A stretch of DNA of 55,339 nucleotides from Emticicia sp. (lineage in GTDB: Bacteria > Bacteroidota > Bacteroidia > Cytophagales > Spirosomataceae): positions 1 through 55,339 of the forward strand of contig JAFEIL010000337.1 of the NCBI GenBank assembly GCA_017495105.1, in the 5' to 3' direction. The notes beneath the pieces are model-generated. The model was given only the letters and a program-made list of their open reading frames with translations. It made no database searches and was not told the DNA's origin. Positions 15,966 to 25,594 of the stretch are shown here, in pieces. Every line of letters starts with the position of its first letter. The first letter of the stretch is position 1. A program made the position numbers and the translations under genes.

Positions 15966-18900
15966 TTATGGTTTGTTTTGGCTAACGAGTTTCAAGCGGC
16001 GTTCCGCACTGTCAGGTTTTTTACTTGAAATACCCATTGGAAAATCTTTGATTACTTTCTTTTTGAAGATGGTGTTGAAACTACGAGTATGCTGTAAACT
16101 TACGCCATTGACAGATACGTTGCTATTGAAATTGTAATAATAATTTGGTACACTTCGGCTGTAAGCCTTTAGTCTCCACGAACCATCTTGACTCAATAGC
16201 CACTCTACTTCACCACCATAGAAATAATTGTTAGTTGTTTGGCCTTCGTTTTGGAGAATGGTATTGTTCAAACTTACCTTGATGTTATTTCCGAATTTAT
16301 ACGAGAAATTGAGCTGTGTATTATTAATTAAACTTTGACGGAGATTATTCAAATTTCCTTTGCCAAACTGCACTGCAACCTCCAAATTAGGGTCAATTTT
16401 TGAGGCAATATTTCCGAGTTGGTTGGTCAAAATTCCACTCACATTATCCAGTAATAGTTGTGTATCGAGAGCGTCTTTGAAGCTATTATCATTGAAAAGC
16501 CTATTGAGGGCCGTAATGCCCACAAAGTTATTGTTGCGTAATTGCTCATCATCATGAAGGCGTTGCTCAAAAGCAATAACTTGCGGTTGGAGGTTAAGCG
16601 GAATTCGGCGTTGATTAAACTTAATGTCAAACTTGGTCGTTGGCTTCATTAATTTATCAGTAAGCATGATTGATGCTACTACCGGGTAAAGTGTATTTAA
16701 TTCCGACGAATTGGCCGTTGTACTGGTAGCGATACCATTCAATGAAACATTGGCCGTATAACTCGCACCGATGTTTATGTCAGCGTCGTAAGGGTCGCCT
16801 GACCACAAAATTCGGCTTCCTTCCGAAATGTCAAATTTTCTTAGTTTGGAGATATTTTGTAAGCTAAAATCATATTTTCCACTCTTAATGGTGTAAGGCC
16901 CCGACATCGTGAAGCCTCCTCGAGTATCATATTCGATACTGATATTACCAATACCAATGGCATTGAGTTGGTCTTGATTGGTACGGTCAAAGATTACGAT
17001 ACATTCGGCATCGGGTGTTATCGTAAAATTAAAATCCATTTTTAACCCACCTTCACTACTCACAATAGTGTCATTCCTACTAATATTATCTATGGTTTTT
17101 TGCGTGTTTTTACTCATAAACGTAATGCCTTGCTCTTCGGTATTCACAGTTGTTTCACCATCGAGTGGAATCGTAATTCTTGTGCCTTTTTTACTTGTTA
17201 AATTTGCCGCAATATTTACATTATTAAAATCACCTGTAATGTGCAAATCGCCATTTGTGATACCCGTTCCGTAAAAATCTTCATTGTCTTTGATACCCGT
17301 ATTCATGATTTTAAAACCATCACGACCTCTCATGTAGGCATGAATACCTAGCATGAAATTTCCACCACCACCATTAAAAATACCGCCTTCAAGTTCCGCA
17401 ACATTGCCATTTTGTGCGGCATCACGCACCTTGAAGCCTTTTGCTGCTACAAAACCTTCTTCATTGAAATTCAGTTGGTCATCAAAGTACAGATAAGAAT
17501 TTAGTGCATTGATGCGTAAAATGCCTTTCTCAAAATCGACTCCACCTCTAATAATCGGGTCGTTGGCAGTTCCGGCTACACTTAATGTTCCACTGGCATA
17601 GCCGCCAATATTAGAGAAAATGTCATCTACAAACGACTCAAAAATTTCTAGATTAGTTTTCTTTAAAGTGGCTTTTAAGTTGAGTGGATTACGGTCATCT
17701 TTCGGGTCATAAGTTCCCGAAACTCTAAATATTTCGTTATTGATTCTGATGATGTTTCCGTTGATATTGAGACGTTGTTTCAGATTATCCCAAAGGGCTT
17801 CGCTTGCAATTGTTCCAATCAAAATATTCTTGTAAATCAACTCATCAATTCCGAAGCTACTCGTCACGATGGCGTCATCGTAAATATCTCGCATCATTAG
17901 TTTTCCGTTTACAATACCCTTCAAGTCGAGGTCAGAAAGTGGCTTGAGGGTCTGTAAATCAAAATCTCGAATGTCAATAAACGATTCTACCGTAGAGTCG
18001 GGCGAAAACGAACCATTCAACGAAACACTTTGATTTTGGTTAGATAACGCCACATCTTGAAAACAAATATCATCGTTTTTAATGTTAATCAAATTGTTTT
18101 TACCCAACATCCATTGGCTACCCAAAAGGTCAAGTTTTGTGTTTTTTGGATTAAAAGTAATATCAAATCCTTCTGATAAAAAAGCTAATTTTCCAAAAAT
18201 TTGGGCTTTATTTGAACTATTTTGTTGCTTGATTCTTCCGTCAAATTCAATTATATTTCCTTGCCCCCACATTCCTGCTACTTCAATTTTTTCGGTCGGA
18301 GTCATATCTCCCAATTTCTGCGAAGCCGAATTGAAAATTAAGGAGGTCAAAATTCTTGGTGAAGTCGCTTCTTTTGAAGTATTAAAATCAAGGTCATTGT
18401 CATAAAAAGACAAATTTTCATAGCGAAGTGTGTCAATTTTTCCTGCCAAAGATAATTCGGCTGTATTTCTGATATTCAGATTTCCACTCAATTCGGCACC
18501 ATAAGAAACATAAATATCGGGGTAGAAATAAGCAAAAAATGGTTCCGATTTTTTGAATATCACTTTATAATTTAACTGGTATTTATTATCCACATCGGCA
18601 TAGGGTAGCCGGGCGTAATAATCGAGGCGAGTTTGTTCTTTTTCGTAGAAATATTGGGTATATTCTTTGGATAAACGAGTGACATCGGCAATGACTTTAC
18701 TAGGGGTAAATTTCCCCGAAATATCAATATTGAAAAACTCAGAGAGCAGACTTATTTTTCGAGAATTATCTGATAATTCGGAATTTACAAAAAGTGAGTC
18801 GATACCCAATTGGCGTTTATCATATTGCAAAACGGTATTCAAAAATTTTGCTTCGCCAAGCCAATTATCAAGTTCGTTTCCTTGAAAGTTGAGGTTAATT

Positions 18901-20696
18901 TCGGAGCGAAGTTTTACATCATTTTTTGAGTAACCGAGTGGTTGGAGGTTCGCATTCTGAACCATTCCGTGAATATCAAATTTATTTAAGGCTTTCGCAA
19001 AATCGACTTTCCCACTCACATTAACAGCCAAATTTGTATCTTTTACGCTTACTTTTCCATCAAAAAGCGAACGACTCATTTTACCATCGACATAAATATT
19101 CTTATAGTCGTAGCCATTAAACCAAATATGATTTACTTTACCATCGAAGTCGAGAGCAGCATCTTTTATCGTGAAACCCTTGCCTTGAATCTTTCCTGCA
19201 AAAGATAATTTTTGCAAAAACTCTGACTCATCTACCAGTTTTCCCAAATCAAAATTTTCAACCGTCAGCGAACCATCATAAGTCGGTAAAGCACCATTGG
19301 TTGGGAGTTTCATTTTGATATTTCCAGCCACATTTCCCATGGCCGATTTAAAATTAGCATCAGTCACAAAATCATTATAAACACCTTTGAAAGTACCAGC
19401 AAAATTTACAATACCGAACTTATTTATTTGTAAATTGTAAAGCGAGTCGCCCACATATTGACGAGCATCAACAGCATCAATTTGGCTCGTTCGCCAGTTC
19501 AAATCCATGTCGGCTTTATACAAATCGGGTAGATGTTTAAAGGCAATATCGCCATTTAGAAAACTATTTTTGCCAAATTTTAGCTTGAAATCTTTTACCC
19601 GAAAGTCGTGAACAGTTCCTTTGAAATCGCCATTGAGCAGGTAGTTTTCTCGATAAGCATACATATCTGTTGCAAATCTTCCGAGGTCTTGGGCGTCAAT
19701 TTCGCAATCTTTTAAATTACCTATCATTACCACTTTTTCGTTGAAATCGCTAAAATCTCGTGGGCTGTCATAATTGAAAATAACCGAATTTCGGAGGGTC
19801 GAATTATTAATTTTTGCATACAAATCATTCAATCGCATTGATTTGCGAGAATAAAAGAACTTTGTATTTAATTGCTTGATGTTGAGGTCACTTCGACGTT
19901 CGACTCCCTGCATATTTTTCAAACCGAACGTAATCGTATCGCCCATGATAAAGAAATTCTTTAAGTTTCCATTCAAATCATTGATAGTGAAGTTTTTATA
20001 ATCAAATTCATCTTTCTGAAAACGTGCTTCTTCGGGGTCGGCAAGTGTGAACGTACCGTCTTGAATGTAGGTTTCATCAATCGTAAAAGGTGTATTATGT
20101 TCGCCTTTTACTCGATTAGTGGTATCTGTCGAGGCGGTTAATTCTTCAATTCTAGCAAGCCATTTATCGATATTCAAATCGCCATCGGGTTCGTAAATGA
20201 GTTTTACTCTTGGATTACGAATCATCACATAATCAAGATTATTATCAAAGGTTAAAGTCTTTTCCCAGCTAAAATCAAAATTGGTTTTGCAGTTTACATA
20301 AAGCTCTTTCACAAAAATCATTTCACGATTTTTGTGGTCGTAAATCGTAATGTTTTCGAGCGTAATTTCATCGAACCAGGTCATTCTCGCCTTTTCGATT
20401 GTTACTTTTGAGCCTAATTTTTTAGATAATAACTCGGTGGCTTTCTGTAAAGTTTTGGTCTGAAATTGGGGCAATTGCATGGCATAAAACACCAATCCAA
20501 AACCCAATAAAAGTTGTAATAGAATCGTAGAAATCGCTCGTTTTGAGTAATAACCCCACACTAAACTACCCAACAAAATAGTAATTAGAATGAGTAAGGT
20601 TTTGGGTAAAGGAGTAAACACTAACAAGCCACTCATCATCGCAACAACGATGAGAGAAATAAGCGTGAGAGTGATTATTTTAATTACTTTACCCAT
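15966..20696 (-). CDS. tamB: TamB-type translocation and assembly module protein (DUF490)
   Basis: 1576 residues. Three hydrophobic segments lie within the first 80 residues and anchor it in the inner membrane. The remainder is a long run of beta-strand repeats as in TamB/AsmA-like proteins, ending in the conserved TamB (DUF490) domain, with G-S-R-I-L-W-S-G-D-P-Y-D-A-D-I-N in the family's best conserved stretch (residues about 1310-1330). Such proteins form periplasm-spanning grooves for lipid transport or assist outer-membrane protein assembly. No tamA/bamA-like gene is adjacent. It diverges from tsaD, an arrangement I recall as common in Bacteroidota. It is slightly longer than the E. coli protein (about 1260). 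Confidence 0.9.
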   Translation of the reverse strand: MGKVIKIITLTLISLIVVAMMSGLLVFTPLPKTLLILITILLGSLVWGYYSKRAISTILLQLLLGFGLVFYAMQLPQFQTKTLQKATELLSKKLGSKVTIEKARMTWFDEITLENITIYDHKNREMIFVKELYVNCKTNFDFSWEKTLTFDNNLDYVMIRNPRVKLIYEPDGDLNIDKWLARIEELTASTDTTNRVKGEHNTPFTIDETYIQDGTFTLADPEEARFQKDEFDYKNFTINDLNGNLKNFFIMGDTITFGLKNMQGVERRSDLNIKQLNTKFFYSRKSMRLNDLYAKINNSTLRNSVIFNYDSPRDFSDFNEKVVMIGNLKDCEIDAQDLGRFATDMYAYRENYLLNGDFKGTVHDFRVKDFKLKFGKNSFLNGDIAFKHLPDLYKADMDLNWRTSQIDAVDARQYVGDSLYNLQINKFGIVNFAGTFKGVYNDFVTDANFKSAMGNVAGNIKMKLPTNGALPTYDGSLTVENFDLGKLVDESEFLQKLSFAGKIQGKGFTIKDAALDFDGKVNHIWFNGYDYKNIYVDGKMSRSLFDGKVSVKDTNLAVNVSGKVDFAKALNKFDIHGMVQNANLQPLGYSKNDVKLRSEINLNFQGNELDNWLGEAKFLNTVLQYDKRQLGIDSLFVNSELSDNSRKISLLSEFFNIDISGKFTPSKVIADVTRLSKEYTQYFYEKEQTRLDYYARLPYADVDNKYQLNYKVIFKKSEPFFAYFYPDIYVSYGAELSGNLNIRNTAELSLAGKIDTLRYENLSFYDNDLDFNTSKEATSPRILTSLIFNSASQKLGDMTPTEKIEVAGMWGQGNIIEFDGRIKQQNSSNKAQIFGKLAFLSEGFDITFNPKNTKLDLLGSQWMLGKNNLINIKNDDICFQDVALSNQNQSVSLNGSFSPDSTVESFIDIRDFDLQTLKPLSDLDLKGIVNGKLMMRDIYDDAIVTSSFGIDELIYKNILIGTIASEALWDNLKQRLNINGNIIRINNEIFRVSGTYDPKDDRNPLNLKATLKKTNLEIFESFVDDIFSNIGGYASGTLSVAGTANDPIIRGGVDFEKGILRINALNSYLYFDDQLNFNEEGFVAAKGFKVRDAAQNGNVAELEGGIFNGGGGNFMLGIHAYMRGRDGFKIMNTGIKDNEDFYGTGITNGDLHITGDFNNVNIAANLTSKKGTRITIPLDGETTVNTEEQGITFMSKNTQKTIDNISRNDTIVSSEGGLKMDFNFTITPDAECIVIFDRTNQDQLNAIGIGNISIEYDTRGGFTMSGPYTIKSGKYDFSLQNISKLRKFDISEGSRILWSGDPYDADINIGASYTANVSLNGIATSTTANSSELNTLYPVVASIMLTDKLMKPTTKFDIKFNQRRIPLNLQPQVIAFEQRLHDDEQLRNNNFVGITALNRLFNDNSFKDALDTQLLLDNVSGILTNQLGNIASKIDPNLEVAVQFGKGNLNNLRQSLINNTQLNFSYKFGNNIKVSLNNTILQNEGQTTNNYFYGGEVEWLLSQDGSWRLKAYSRSVPNYYYNFNSNVSVNGVSLQHTRSFNTIFKKKVIKDFPMGISSKKPDSAERRLKLVSQNKP

Positions 20697-20772
20697 ACTG
20701 TAAGACAGTTTTGCAAGCTGTCACTCATAATATATTTAAGAACAATTCGGAGATTTGTGTTATAAATAGTAC

Positions 20773-20780
20773 TAATTTTG
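20773..20780 (+). promoter_or_regulatory. Candidate -7 element TAATTTTG before tsaD
   Basis: TAnnTTTG match, 32 bases before the TTG start of tsaD. TTTG at 20754-20757 is only 15 bases upstream, shorter than the usual 19-21, so the -33 assignment is uncertain. Confidence 0.4.
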
Positions 20781-20812
20781 TGTTTTAAAAAAATGAAATT
20801 AAAGCGAAAATT

Positions 20813-21811
20813 TTGAATATTTTAGCAATCGAATCTTCGTGCGATGATACGTCGGCCGCTGTTATTTCTAACGGTAAAATCTGCTCCAACATTGTGGCTG
20901 GACAGCTTATTCACGAACTTTACGGGGGCGTTGTGCCTGAATTGGCATCCCGAGCTCACCAACAACACATCGTTAGGGTGGTTGATAAGGCCATACAAGT
21001 TGCGAATATAACAAAAAAAGACCTAAATGCCATAGCTTTTACTCGTGGACCAGGACTTTTAGGGTCTTTATTGGTCGGAACATCATTTGCAAAAGCAATA
21101 GCTTTGGCTTTGGATATTCCGCTGATTGAAGTCAATCACATGCAAGCCCATGTACTTGCTCACTTCATCGATGAACCTTGTCCAGCCTTTCCTTTTTTGT
21201 GTTTGACTGTTAGTGGCGGACACACCCAGATTGTACTTATCAAAGACTATGCTATAATGGAAGTTTTGGGCGAAACGCAAGACGATGCCGTTGGTGAAGC
21301 ATTCGATAAAACTGCAAAATTACTTGGCCTCCCTTACCCTGGTGGCCCGTTGGTAGATAAACACGCCCAAATTGGGAATCCATTGGCGTATGAATTTCCA
21401 TTATCTGAAATGCCAAAGTATAATTTTTCGTTTAGCGGAATAAAGACTTCAATTTTGTACTTTTTGAAGAAGAGAGTTGCTGATAATCCAAACTTTGTGG
21501 CCGAAAATTTGAATGATATTTGTGCCAGTGTGCAGCATACTTTAGTGCGAATGGTGCTACAAAAATTACGCCGTGCAGCACGTGAACTGAACATCAAAGA
21601 GGTAGCGATTGCAGGAGGAGTTTCGGCCAATTCGGGACTAAGAAAAACTTTATATGAAATGGGGGAGAAAGAAGGTTGGAATGTATATATTCCCGATTTT
21701 CAGTATTGTACCGATAACGCAGGAATGATTGCAATGGCGGCACATTTCAAATACATAAAAAATGATTTTTCGAGTCAAGATGTTAGTCCGTTGCCGAGAA
21801 TGGAGTGGTAA
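20813..21811 (+). CDS. tsaD: tRNA N6-adenosine threonylcarbamoyltransferase
   Basis: 332 residues of the Kae1/TsaD/Qri7 family, which transfers threonylcarbamoyl to A37 of ANN-decoding tRNAs together with TsaB/TsaE. The start I-L-A-I-E-S-S-C-D-D-T, the metal-binding H-M-Q-A-H, the S-G-G-H-T-Q segment and the late A-G-G-V-S-A-N-S motif are all present. The initiation codon is TTG: the conserved N-terminus starts exactly there, and the nearest upstream ATG is in another frame and stops at once. It is cytosolic. It diverges from tamB. Confidence 0.97.
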   Translation: MNILAIESSCDDTSAAVISNGKICSNIVAGQLIHELYGGVVPELASRAHQQHIVRVVDKAIQVANITKKDLNAIAFTRGPGLLGSLLVGTSFAKAIALALDIPLIEVNHMQAHVLAHFIDEPCPAFPFLCLTVSGGHTQIVLIKDYAIMEVLGETQDDAVGEAFDKTAKLLGLPYPGGPLVDKHAQIGNPLAYEFPLSEMPKYNFSFSGIKTSILYFLKKRVADNPNFVAENLNDICASVQHTLVRMVLQKLRRAARELNIKEVAIAGGVSANSGLRKTLYEMGEKEGWNVYIPDFQYCTDNAGMIAMAAHFKYIKNDFSSQDVSPLPRMEW

Positions 21812-21881
21812 AAATGAGCAAGTAATCTGTTTCCCTTTAAAAATTATTGTTTTTTTTAGTAAAAAGCACTAATTCTGAAAT

Positions 21882-22216
21882 ATGATTTTACCAAATGCAG
21901 GAAATGCTTTCATTGATGAGAAAAAACTGATTGATTATTGTCTATCAGAAAGTCATCCAATTGGAAAACATAAGGCACGAGTTTTTATATCGGCATTAGG
22001 TTTTTCAGTAGAAAATTATTAAGATTTAAAAAATGCTATTTTAACAAATATACAAAATAATGAAGCAACAATGACAGAAATAAACCAATATGGAACTTGT
22101 ATGTTGTTGATGTATCGGTTGAAAATCCACCCGAAAGTGCACTCGTTAGAACAAGTTGGATTATCAAAACCGATGAAAATTTCCCAAGATTAACAAGTTG
22201 TTACGTAATTTTATAA
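21882..22216 (+). pseudogene. Broken DUF6883 gene
   Basis: From the ATG at 21882 the protein reads as a DUF6883 domain: M-I-L-P-N-A-G-N-A-F, then H-P-I-G-K-H-K-A-R-V-F. It hits an in-frame TAA at 22020-22022 after 46 codons. The same frame continues with matching sequence (N-N-E-A-T) until about 22095-22110, where a frameshift is needed to continue as Y-V-V-D-V-S-V and end T-S-W-I-I-K-T-D-E-N-F-P-R-L-T-S-C-Y at a TAA (22214-22216). Full length would be about 110 residues. DUF6883 proteins are often found next to DUF4926 proteins, as here (5 bp gap). The gene has at least two lesions while its neighbour is intact. The family assignment rests on my memory of the pattern. Confidence 0.75.
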
Positions 22217-22221
22217 AACAC

Positions 22222-22437
22222 ATGGACATTCTGGGATTATTTGATGTGGTGGTTTTGACTGAGGCAATTCCATCGTACAATTTACGCAAAGGAGTGTTAG
22301 GTACTATCGTGGAAATACTCGGTGAAGAAGTATTTCTCATTGAATTTGCCGACACGAAAGGAGCAACCTATGCCATTGTTCCTATAAAATCAGCTTCTTT
22401 GATGAAAGTTTATTATGAACCTCTTTTAGCACAATAA
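22222..22437 (+). CDS. DUF4926 domain protein
   Basis: 71 residues: M-D-I-L-G-L-F-D-V-V-V-L-T, then L-R-K-G-V-L-G-T-I-V-E, then E-V-F-L-I-E-F-A-D, the usual DUF4926 text. This is a small beta-barrel-like domain. The ATG at 22222 starts 5 bases after the stop of the broken DUF6883 gene. A TTG 24 bases upstream is in frame but would overlap that gene. DUF4926 and DUF6883 pairs in bacteria look like two-gene toxin-antitoxin or polymorphic toxin-immunity units, but no function has been shown that I know of. It converges with mtgA. Confidence 0.85.
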   Translation: MDILGLFDVVVLTEAIPSYNLRKGVLGTIVEILGEEVFLIEFADTKGATYAIVPIKSASLMKVYYEPLLAQ

Positions 22438-22440
22438 ACA

Positions 22441-23232
22441 CTAAAAACTCCTCAAATCATTAATATATGCCACGCCACCTAAAGCACGCATTTGTCGAGC
22501 AATTGCAGCTGTACGGCGGTTGACATAAGGTCCAGGCTTAGCTGCTGACCATTTGATTGGACTTGGCAGAACGGACGCAATTCGTGCTGCTTGCTGACGA
22601 GTTAGATTTTTGGCTGATGTATTAAAATATCGCGTAGAAGCCTCTTCAACACCAAAAGTCATGCTTCCCATTTCGGCTACATTGAGGTAAACTTCCAATA
22701 TTCGTTCTTTTCCCCAAATCAATTCTATCAAAACTGTGAAGTAAACTTCAAATATTTTTCGAATATAACTTCTTGATTGCCAAAGGAATACGTTTTTAGC
22801 AACTTGTTGTGAGAGTGTGCTTGCACCACGCAATTTTTTGCCTTTGAGGTTTTTGCTGAGAGCGTTGCCCATTGCCTCAAAATCGAAACCATTATGGTCA
22901 GGAAAAAGTTGGTCTTCGGCTGCTACCACGGCCAAAGGTGCTTCTTTCGATATATTGGCGTATGATACCCAATCATAGTAGATTTCGCTATCTCGGCCAT
23001 CGGCTATGGCTTCCATTTTGCGAGCAATCATGGTTGAGGTTATGGGAACTGGCACAAATTTGTACAGTATAACTAAGCCAATTGAAATGACAAAAAAGTA
23101 GAGTGTTATTTTTATTATCCAGTATTTTAGCTTGCTTTTCCATTTACTTGCTTGTTTTTTTGGAGCTGCCTCTGGTGTTTTCATATTTTTGGTGCGAAAT
23201 GTATTTTTCCCTCCTCGTGGGTCGTTTGCCAT
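22441..23232 (-). CDS. mtgA: Monofunctional peptidoglycan glycosyltransferase
   Basis: 263 residues with one membrane anchor (about residues 36-56) and a GT51 domain facing the periplasm. The catalytic motif E-D-Q-L-F-P-D-H-N-G-F-D holds the general base Glu. Further family motifs are K-L-R-G-A-S-T-L-S-Q-Q-V-A-K-N-V-F-L-W, then W-G-K-E-R-I-L-E-V-Y-L-N, and a final arginine-rich end. It polymerises glycan strands from lipid II and has no transpeptidase domain. A later in-frame Met (residue 17) is an alternative start. It converges with the DUF4926 gene and lies 45 bp downstream of the PhzF gene. Confidence 0.93.
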   Translation of the reverse strand: MANDPRGGKNTFRTKNMKTPEAAPKKQASKWKSKLKYWIIKITLYFFVISIGLVILYKFVPVPITSTMIARKMEAIADGRDSEIYYDWVSYANISKEAPLAVVAAEDQLFPDHNGFDFEAMGNALSKNLKGKKLRGASTLSQQVAKNVFLWQSRSYIRKIFEVYFTVLIELIWGKERILEVYLNVAEMGSMTFGVEEASTRYFNTSAKNLTRQQAARIASVLPSPIKWSAAKPGPYVNRRTAAIARQMRALGGVAYINDLRSF

Positions 23233-23277
23233 AGCCTTGGTTAGTAATTTACTGCAAAAGTCGGAAAGAATTTCCTT

Positions 23278-24174
23278 TCAAACAAACCATTTGCCTTGTG
23301 CAATCAACTTTGTTTTTCCACCAACATTCAAACTAAAACCCTGTTTTTCGTTTAACTCCCCTTTTATTTGGATAAGCGAAGGTCGCCCCATTTCGCAACC
23401 TTGTTCCACTCGGCAGTTAATTTTGCTTGATTCGTGTTTGAGTAAATAGGCGAGCAAGCACGAGTTAGCACTACCTGTGGCGGCATCTTCTACTATTTTT
23501 TCGTTTTCGTAACAAAACATTCGTGCATGAAGTTGATTGTCGGCCTTTTCGGTTTCACGCGTGAAAGCAAAAAAAGCAGTTGTTAACTCATCGGGAGCAT
23601 TGGTTTTATATAAATGGTTATTCAGTAGCCAGATTTTTATTTGCACATCGTTGAATTTGATGCGTTGGATAGCTGCAAGTTTTTTAAGAGGAAGTATAAG
23701 ATATGGAAGCCCTGTCGAAACTATTTCTATTGGATATTTTTCGTCAATATCTTCTGGTGTTAAACCAAACAAATTGGCGATTTCTAGATTAAAAATTTTG
23801 CCAAAAATTGGATTTCTTACTTCTAACCAAAGCGTTTCGTTTTCCTTAGTTACAGGTACTTGTCCAATTTTTAGATTGAGTTTAATGCTTTTTTTATCAA
23901 TATTTTGAGGATAATTTAGTAAAACGAAGGCAGTTCCCAAAGTTGGATGCCCCGCAAATGGAACTTGATATTCGGGGGTAAAAATTTTTATGTCAAATCC
24001 ACCGTTTATTTCTTCATCAGAGATGATAAAAGTAGTTTCTTGAAAATTAATTTCCCGAGCAATTTTAAGCATCATTTCATCGCTCAAGCCATCTGCGTAT
24101 TCAAATACAGCTAGTTGATTTCCTTGATATTTTTCTTCGGCAAAAACATCAACTATGTGAAAATTGAGTATCAT
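23278..24174 (-). CDS. PhzF-family isomerase/epimerase-like protein
   Basis: 298 residues of the PhzF/diaminopimelate-epimerase fold. The start F-H-I-V-D-V-F-A with G-N-Q-L-A-V-F and the Q-E-T-T-F segment with the conserved active-site Glu are clear. A-G-H-P-T-L-G-T-A and D-A-A-T-G-S-A-N-S mark the two halves of the active site. It is a cytosolic enzyme of unknown substrate; no phenazine genes are near, so the phenazine role of the founding member should not be transferred. It lies upstream of mtgA on the same strand. Confidence 0.9.
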   Translation of the reverse strand: MILNFHIVDVFAEEKYQGNQLAVFEYADGLSDEMMLKIAREINFQETTFIISDEEINGGFDIKIFTPEYQVPFAGHPTLGTAFVLLNYPQNIDKKSIKLNLKIGQVPVTKENETLWLEVRNPIFGKIFNLEIANLFGLTPEDIDEKYPIEIVSTGLPYLILPLKKLAAIQRIKFNDVQIKIWLLNNHLYKTNAPDELTTAFFAFTRETEKADNQLHARMFCYENEKIVEDAATGSANSCLLAYLLKHESSKINCRVEQGCEMGRPSLIQIKGELNEKQGFSLNVGGKTKLIAQGKWFV

Positions 24175-24204
24175 AGAAGATTTTTAACAAAAAACCATTT
24201 GGAG

Positions 24205-24246
24205 AAAACACTATCTAAAATGAATTTGATTTTTAGATAGTGTTTT
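24205..24246 (-). terminator. Terminator after the sugar dehydrogenase gene
   Basis: AAAACACTATCTAAAA (24205-24220) and TTTTAGATAGTGTTTT (24231-24246) form a 16-bp stem with a 10-base loop, 11 bases past the stop of the leftward gene at 24257. Confidence 0.9.
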
Positions 24247-24256
24247 AATTTTTCCC

Positions 24257-25531
24257 TTATTTTTTATAGGTAATTCGGTAAACGGTTCCGCCTAAATCAT
24301 CACTTACATACAAAGCACCATCGGGGCCTTGTGCGAGTCCACATGGGCGATGCTGTACTGGGCCTGTTGGTTTTGCGAGATCGATTCCAGCGAAATTATC
24401 TGCAAAAATTTCCCACTTACCTGAAGGTTTATTGTTTACAAATGGTACAAAAGCTACCAAATAGCCTTTCTTTAGTTCGGAAGATTGACCATGAAAAGCA
24501 ATGAAAGCTCCGTTACGGTATTTTGCAGGAAACATTTTTCCAGTATAAAAAAGCAGGTCGTTTGGCCCTAAGTGTGCAGGAAATGCCACAATTGGATTCA
24601 GTGCTTTTTCGCCACCAGTTTTTTTGCCATCTCCTCCGTATTCGGGAGCAACAATTTTCTTTTTCTGAAATTGATCATAATATATATACGGCCAACCTGC
24701 ATCATCGCCTTGGTGAAGTTCATATAATGTTTCGGCAGGTATTTCAGCACTTTGTTGCGGCGTATAATATTGAGGATAAAAATCATGGAACTGTCCGCGA
24801 CCATGTACGGTTGCAAAAAGGGAGTTGGTTTTTGAATTCCAAGCCGTTCCAACGGCATTTTTTAGACCCGTTGCATAGCGGATTCCGTCTGAAAATGTTT
24901 GATTCATTTTTTCGGCATTGAATTTCCAGATTCCACCTGCTGAGTCCAAAATTGAGCAAGGCATGATGCCTTTTCCAGTGCCTTTTTCACGACAAGGGTC
25001 GTTGTATGAGCCTACCGTTACGTAAATATTATTGGCATTATCAAGCACAAAAGGTTTTGCGTTGTCACGTCCTTTATCGACCAATCCATCAACAATTTTT
25101 TCTGGATTTTCGATATCAATGATTTCTTCATTTGCATTTAATTTATAACGCATAACACCTGTATTCGAGGAAGCATATAAATAACCATTTTTGATAGTCA
25201 CGCCTGTGCCGGGGTAATTTCCAAAATATTTGGTTTCGTCGATTACGCCATCTTTGTTGGTATCACGCATGAGTAAAATACCTTTACCGTCTTTTAATTT
25301 TGAAAGTTTGGCATAAATATCGCCATTTTTTGAAACTGTAAGGTGGCGAGTTGCCCCTAATTCTGTTCCAAGAATGGTCGCCGAAAATCCCGCAGGAAGT
25401 TTGATTGCATCGACAACAGCGACTGTTTTTTTCTTGACAGGGGGCTCGGGTAGGTTTCTAAAAGCAAGTAAACCAGTAATTCCAGCAAGACTTGCCAGAA
25501 TATAGCTAGAACGAACAAATAATTGTTTCAT
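24257..25531 (-). CDS. Exported PQQ-type sugar dehydrogenase (soluble aldose/sorbosone dehydrogenase-like)
   Basis: 424 residues. An N-terminal hydrophobic segment (about 11-26) directs export. The rest is a six-bladed propeller of the GDH/sorbosone dehydrogenase type: L-P-A-G-F-S-A, the second blade with K-D-G-V-I-D-E-T, V-T-V-G-S-Y-N-D-P-C, and late R-P-C-G-L-A-Q-G-P-D-G-A-L-Y-V-S-D-D. I see no haem site. Such enzymes oxidise sugars in the periplasm with PQQ, but the cofactor must be made elsewhere or taken up. It lies 63 bp downstream of the hydroxylase gene on the same strand, and a strong terminator follows. Confidence 0.88.
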   Translation of the reverse strand: MKQLFVRSSYILASLAGITGLLAFRNLPEPPVKKKTVAVVDAIKLPAGFSATILGTELGATRHLTVSKNGDIYAKLSKLKDGKGILLMRDTNKDGVIDETKYFGNYPGTGVTIKNGYLYASSNTGVMRYKLNANEEIIDIENPEKIVDGLVDKGRDNAKPFVLDNANNIYVTVGSYNDPCREKGTGKGIMPCSILDSAGGIWKFNAEKMNQTFSDGIRYATGLKNAVGTAWNSKTNSLFATVHGRGQFHDFYPQYYTPQQSAEIPAETLYELHQGDDAGWPYIYYDQFQKKKIVAPEYGGDGKKTGGEKALNPIVAFPAHLGPNDLLFYTGKMFPAKYRNGAFIAFHGQSSELKKGYLVAFVPFVNNKPSGKWEIFADNFAGIDLAKPTGPVQHRPCGLAQGPDGALYVSDDLGGTVYRITYKK

Positions 25532-25594
25532 TTAAAATGGATAGTTAGAGAGGTTGAATTATTCCCTAAAAATACAATAAATTTTTGTGTTTGC

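Noticed and set aside
18082-18405. 107-codon plus-strand open frame inside tamB
   Set aside because: Antisense shadow of a repeat-rich beta-strand gene.
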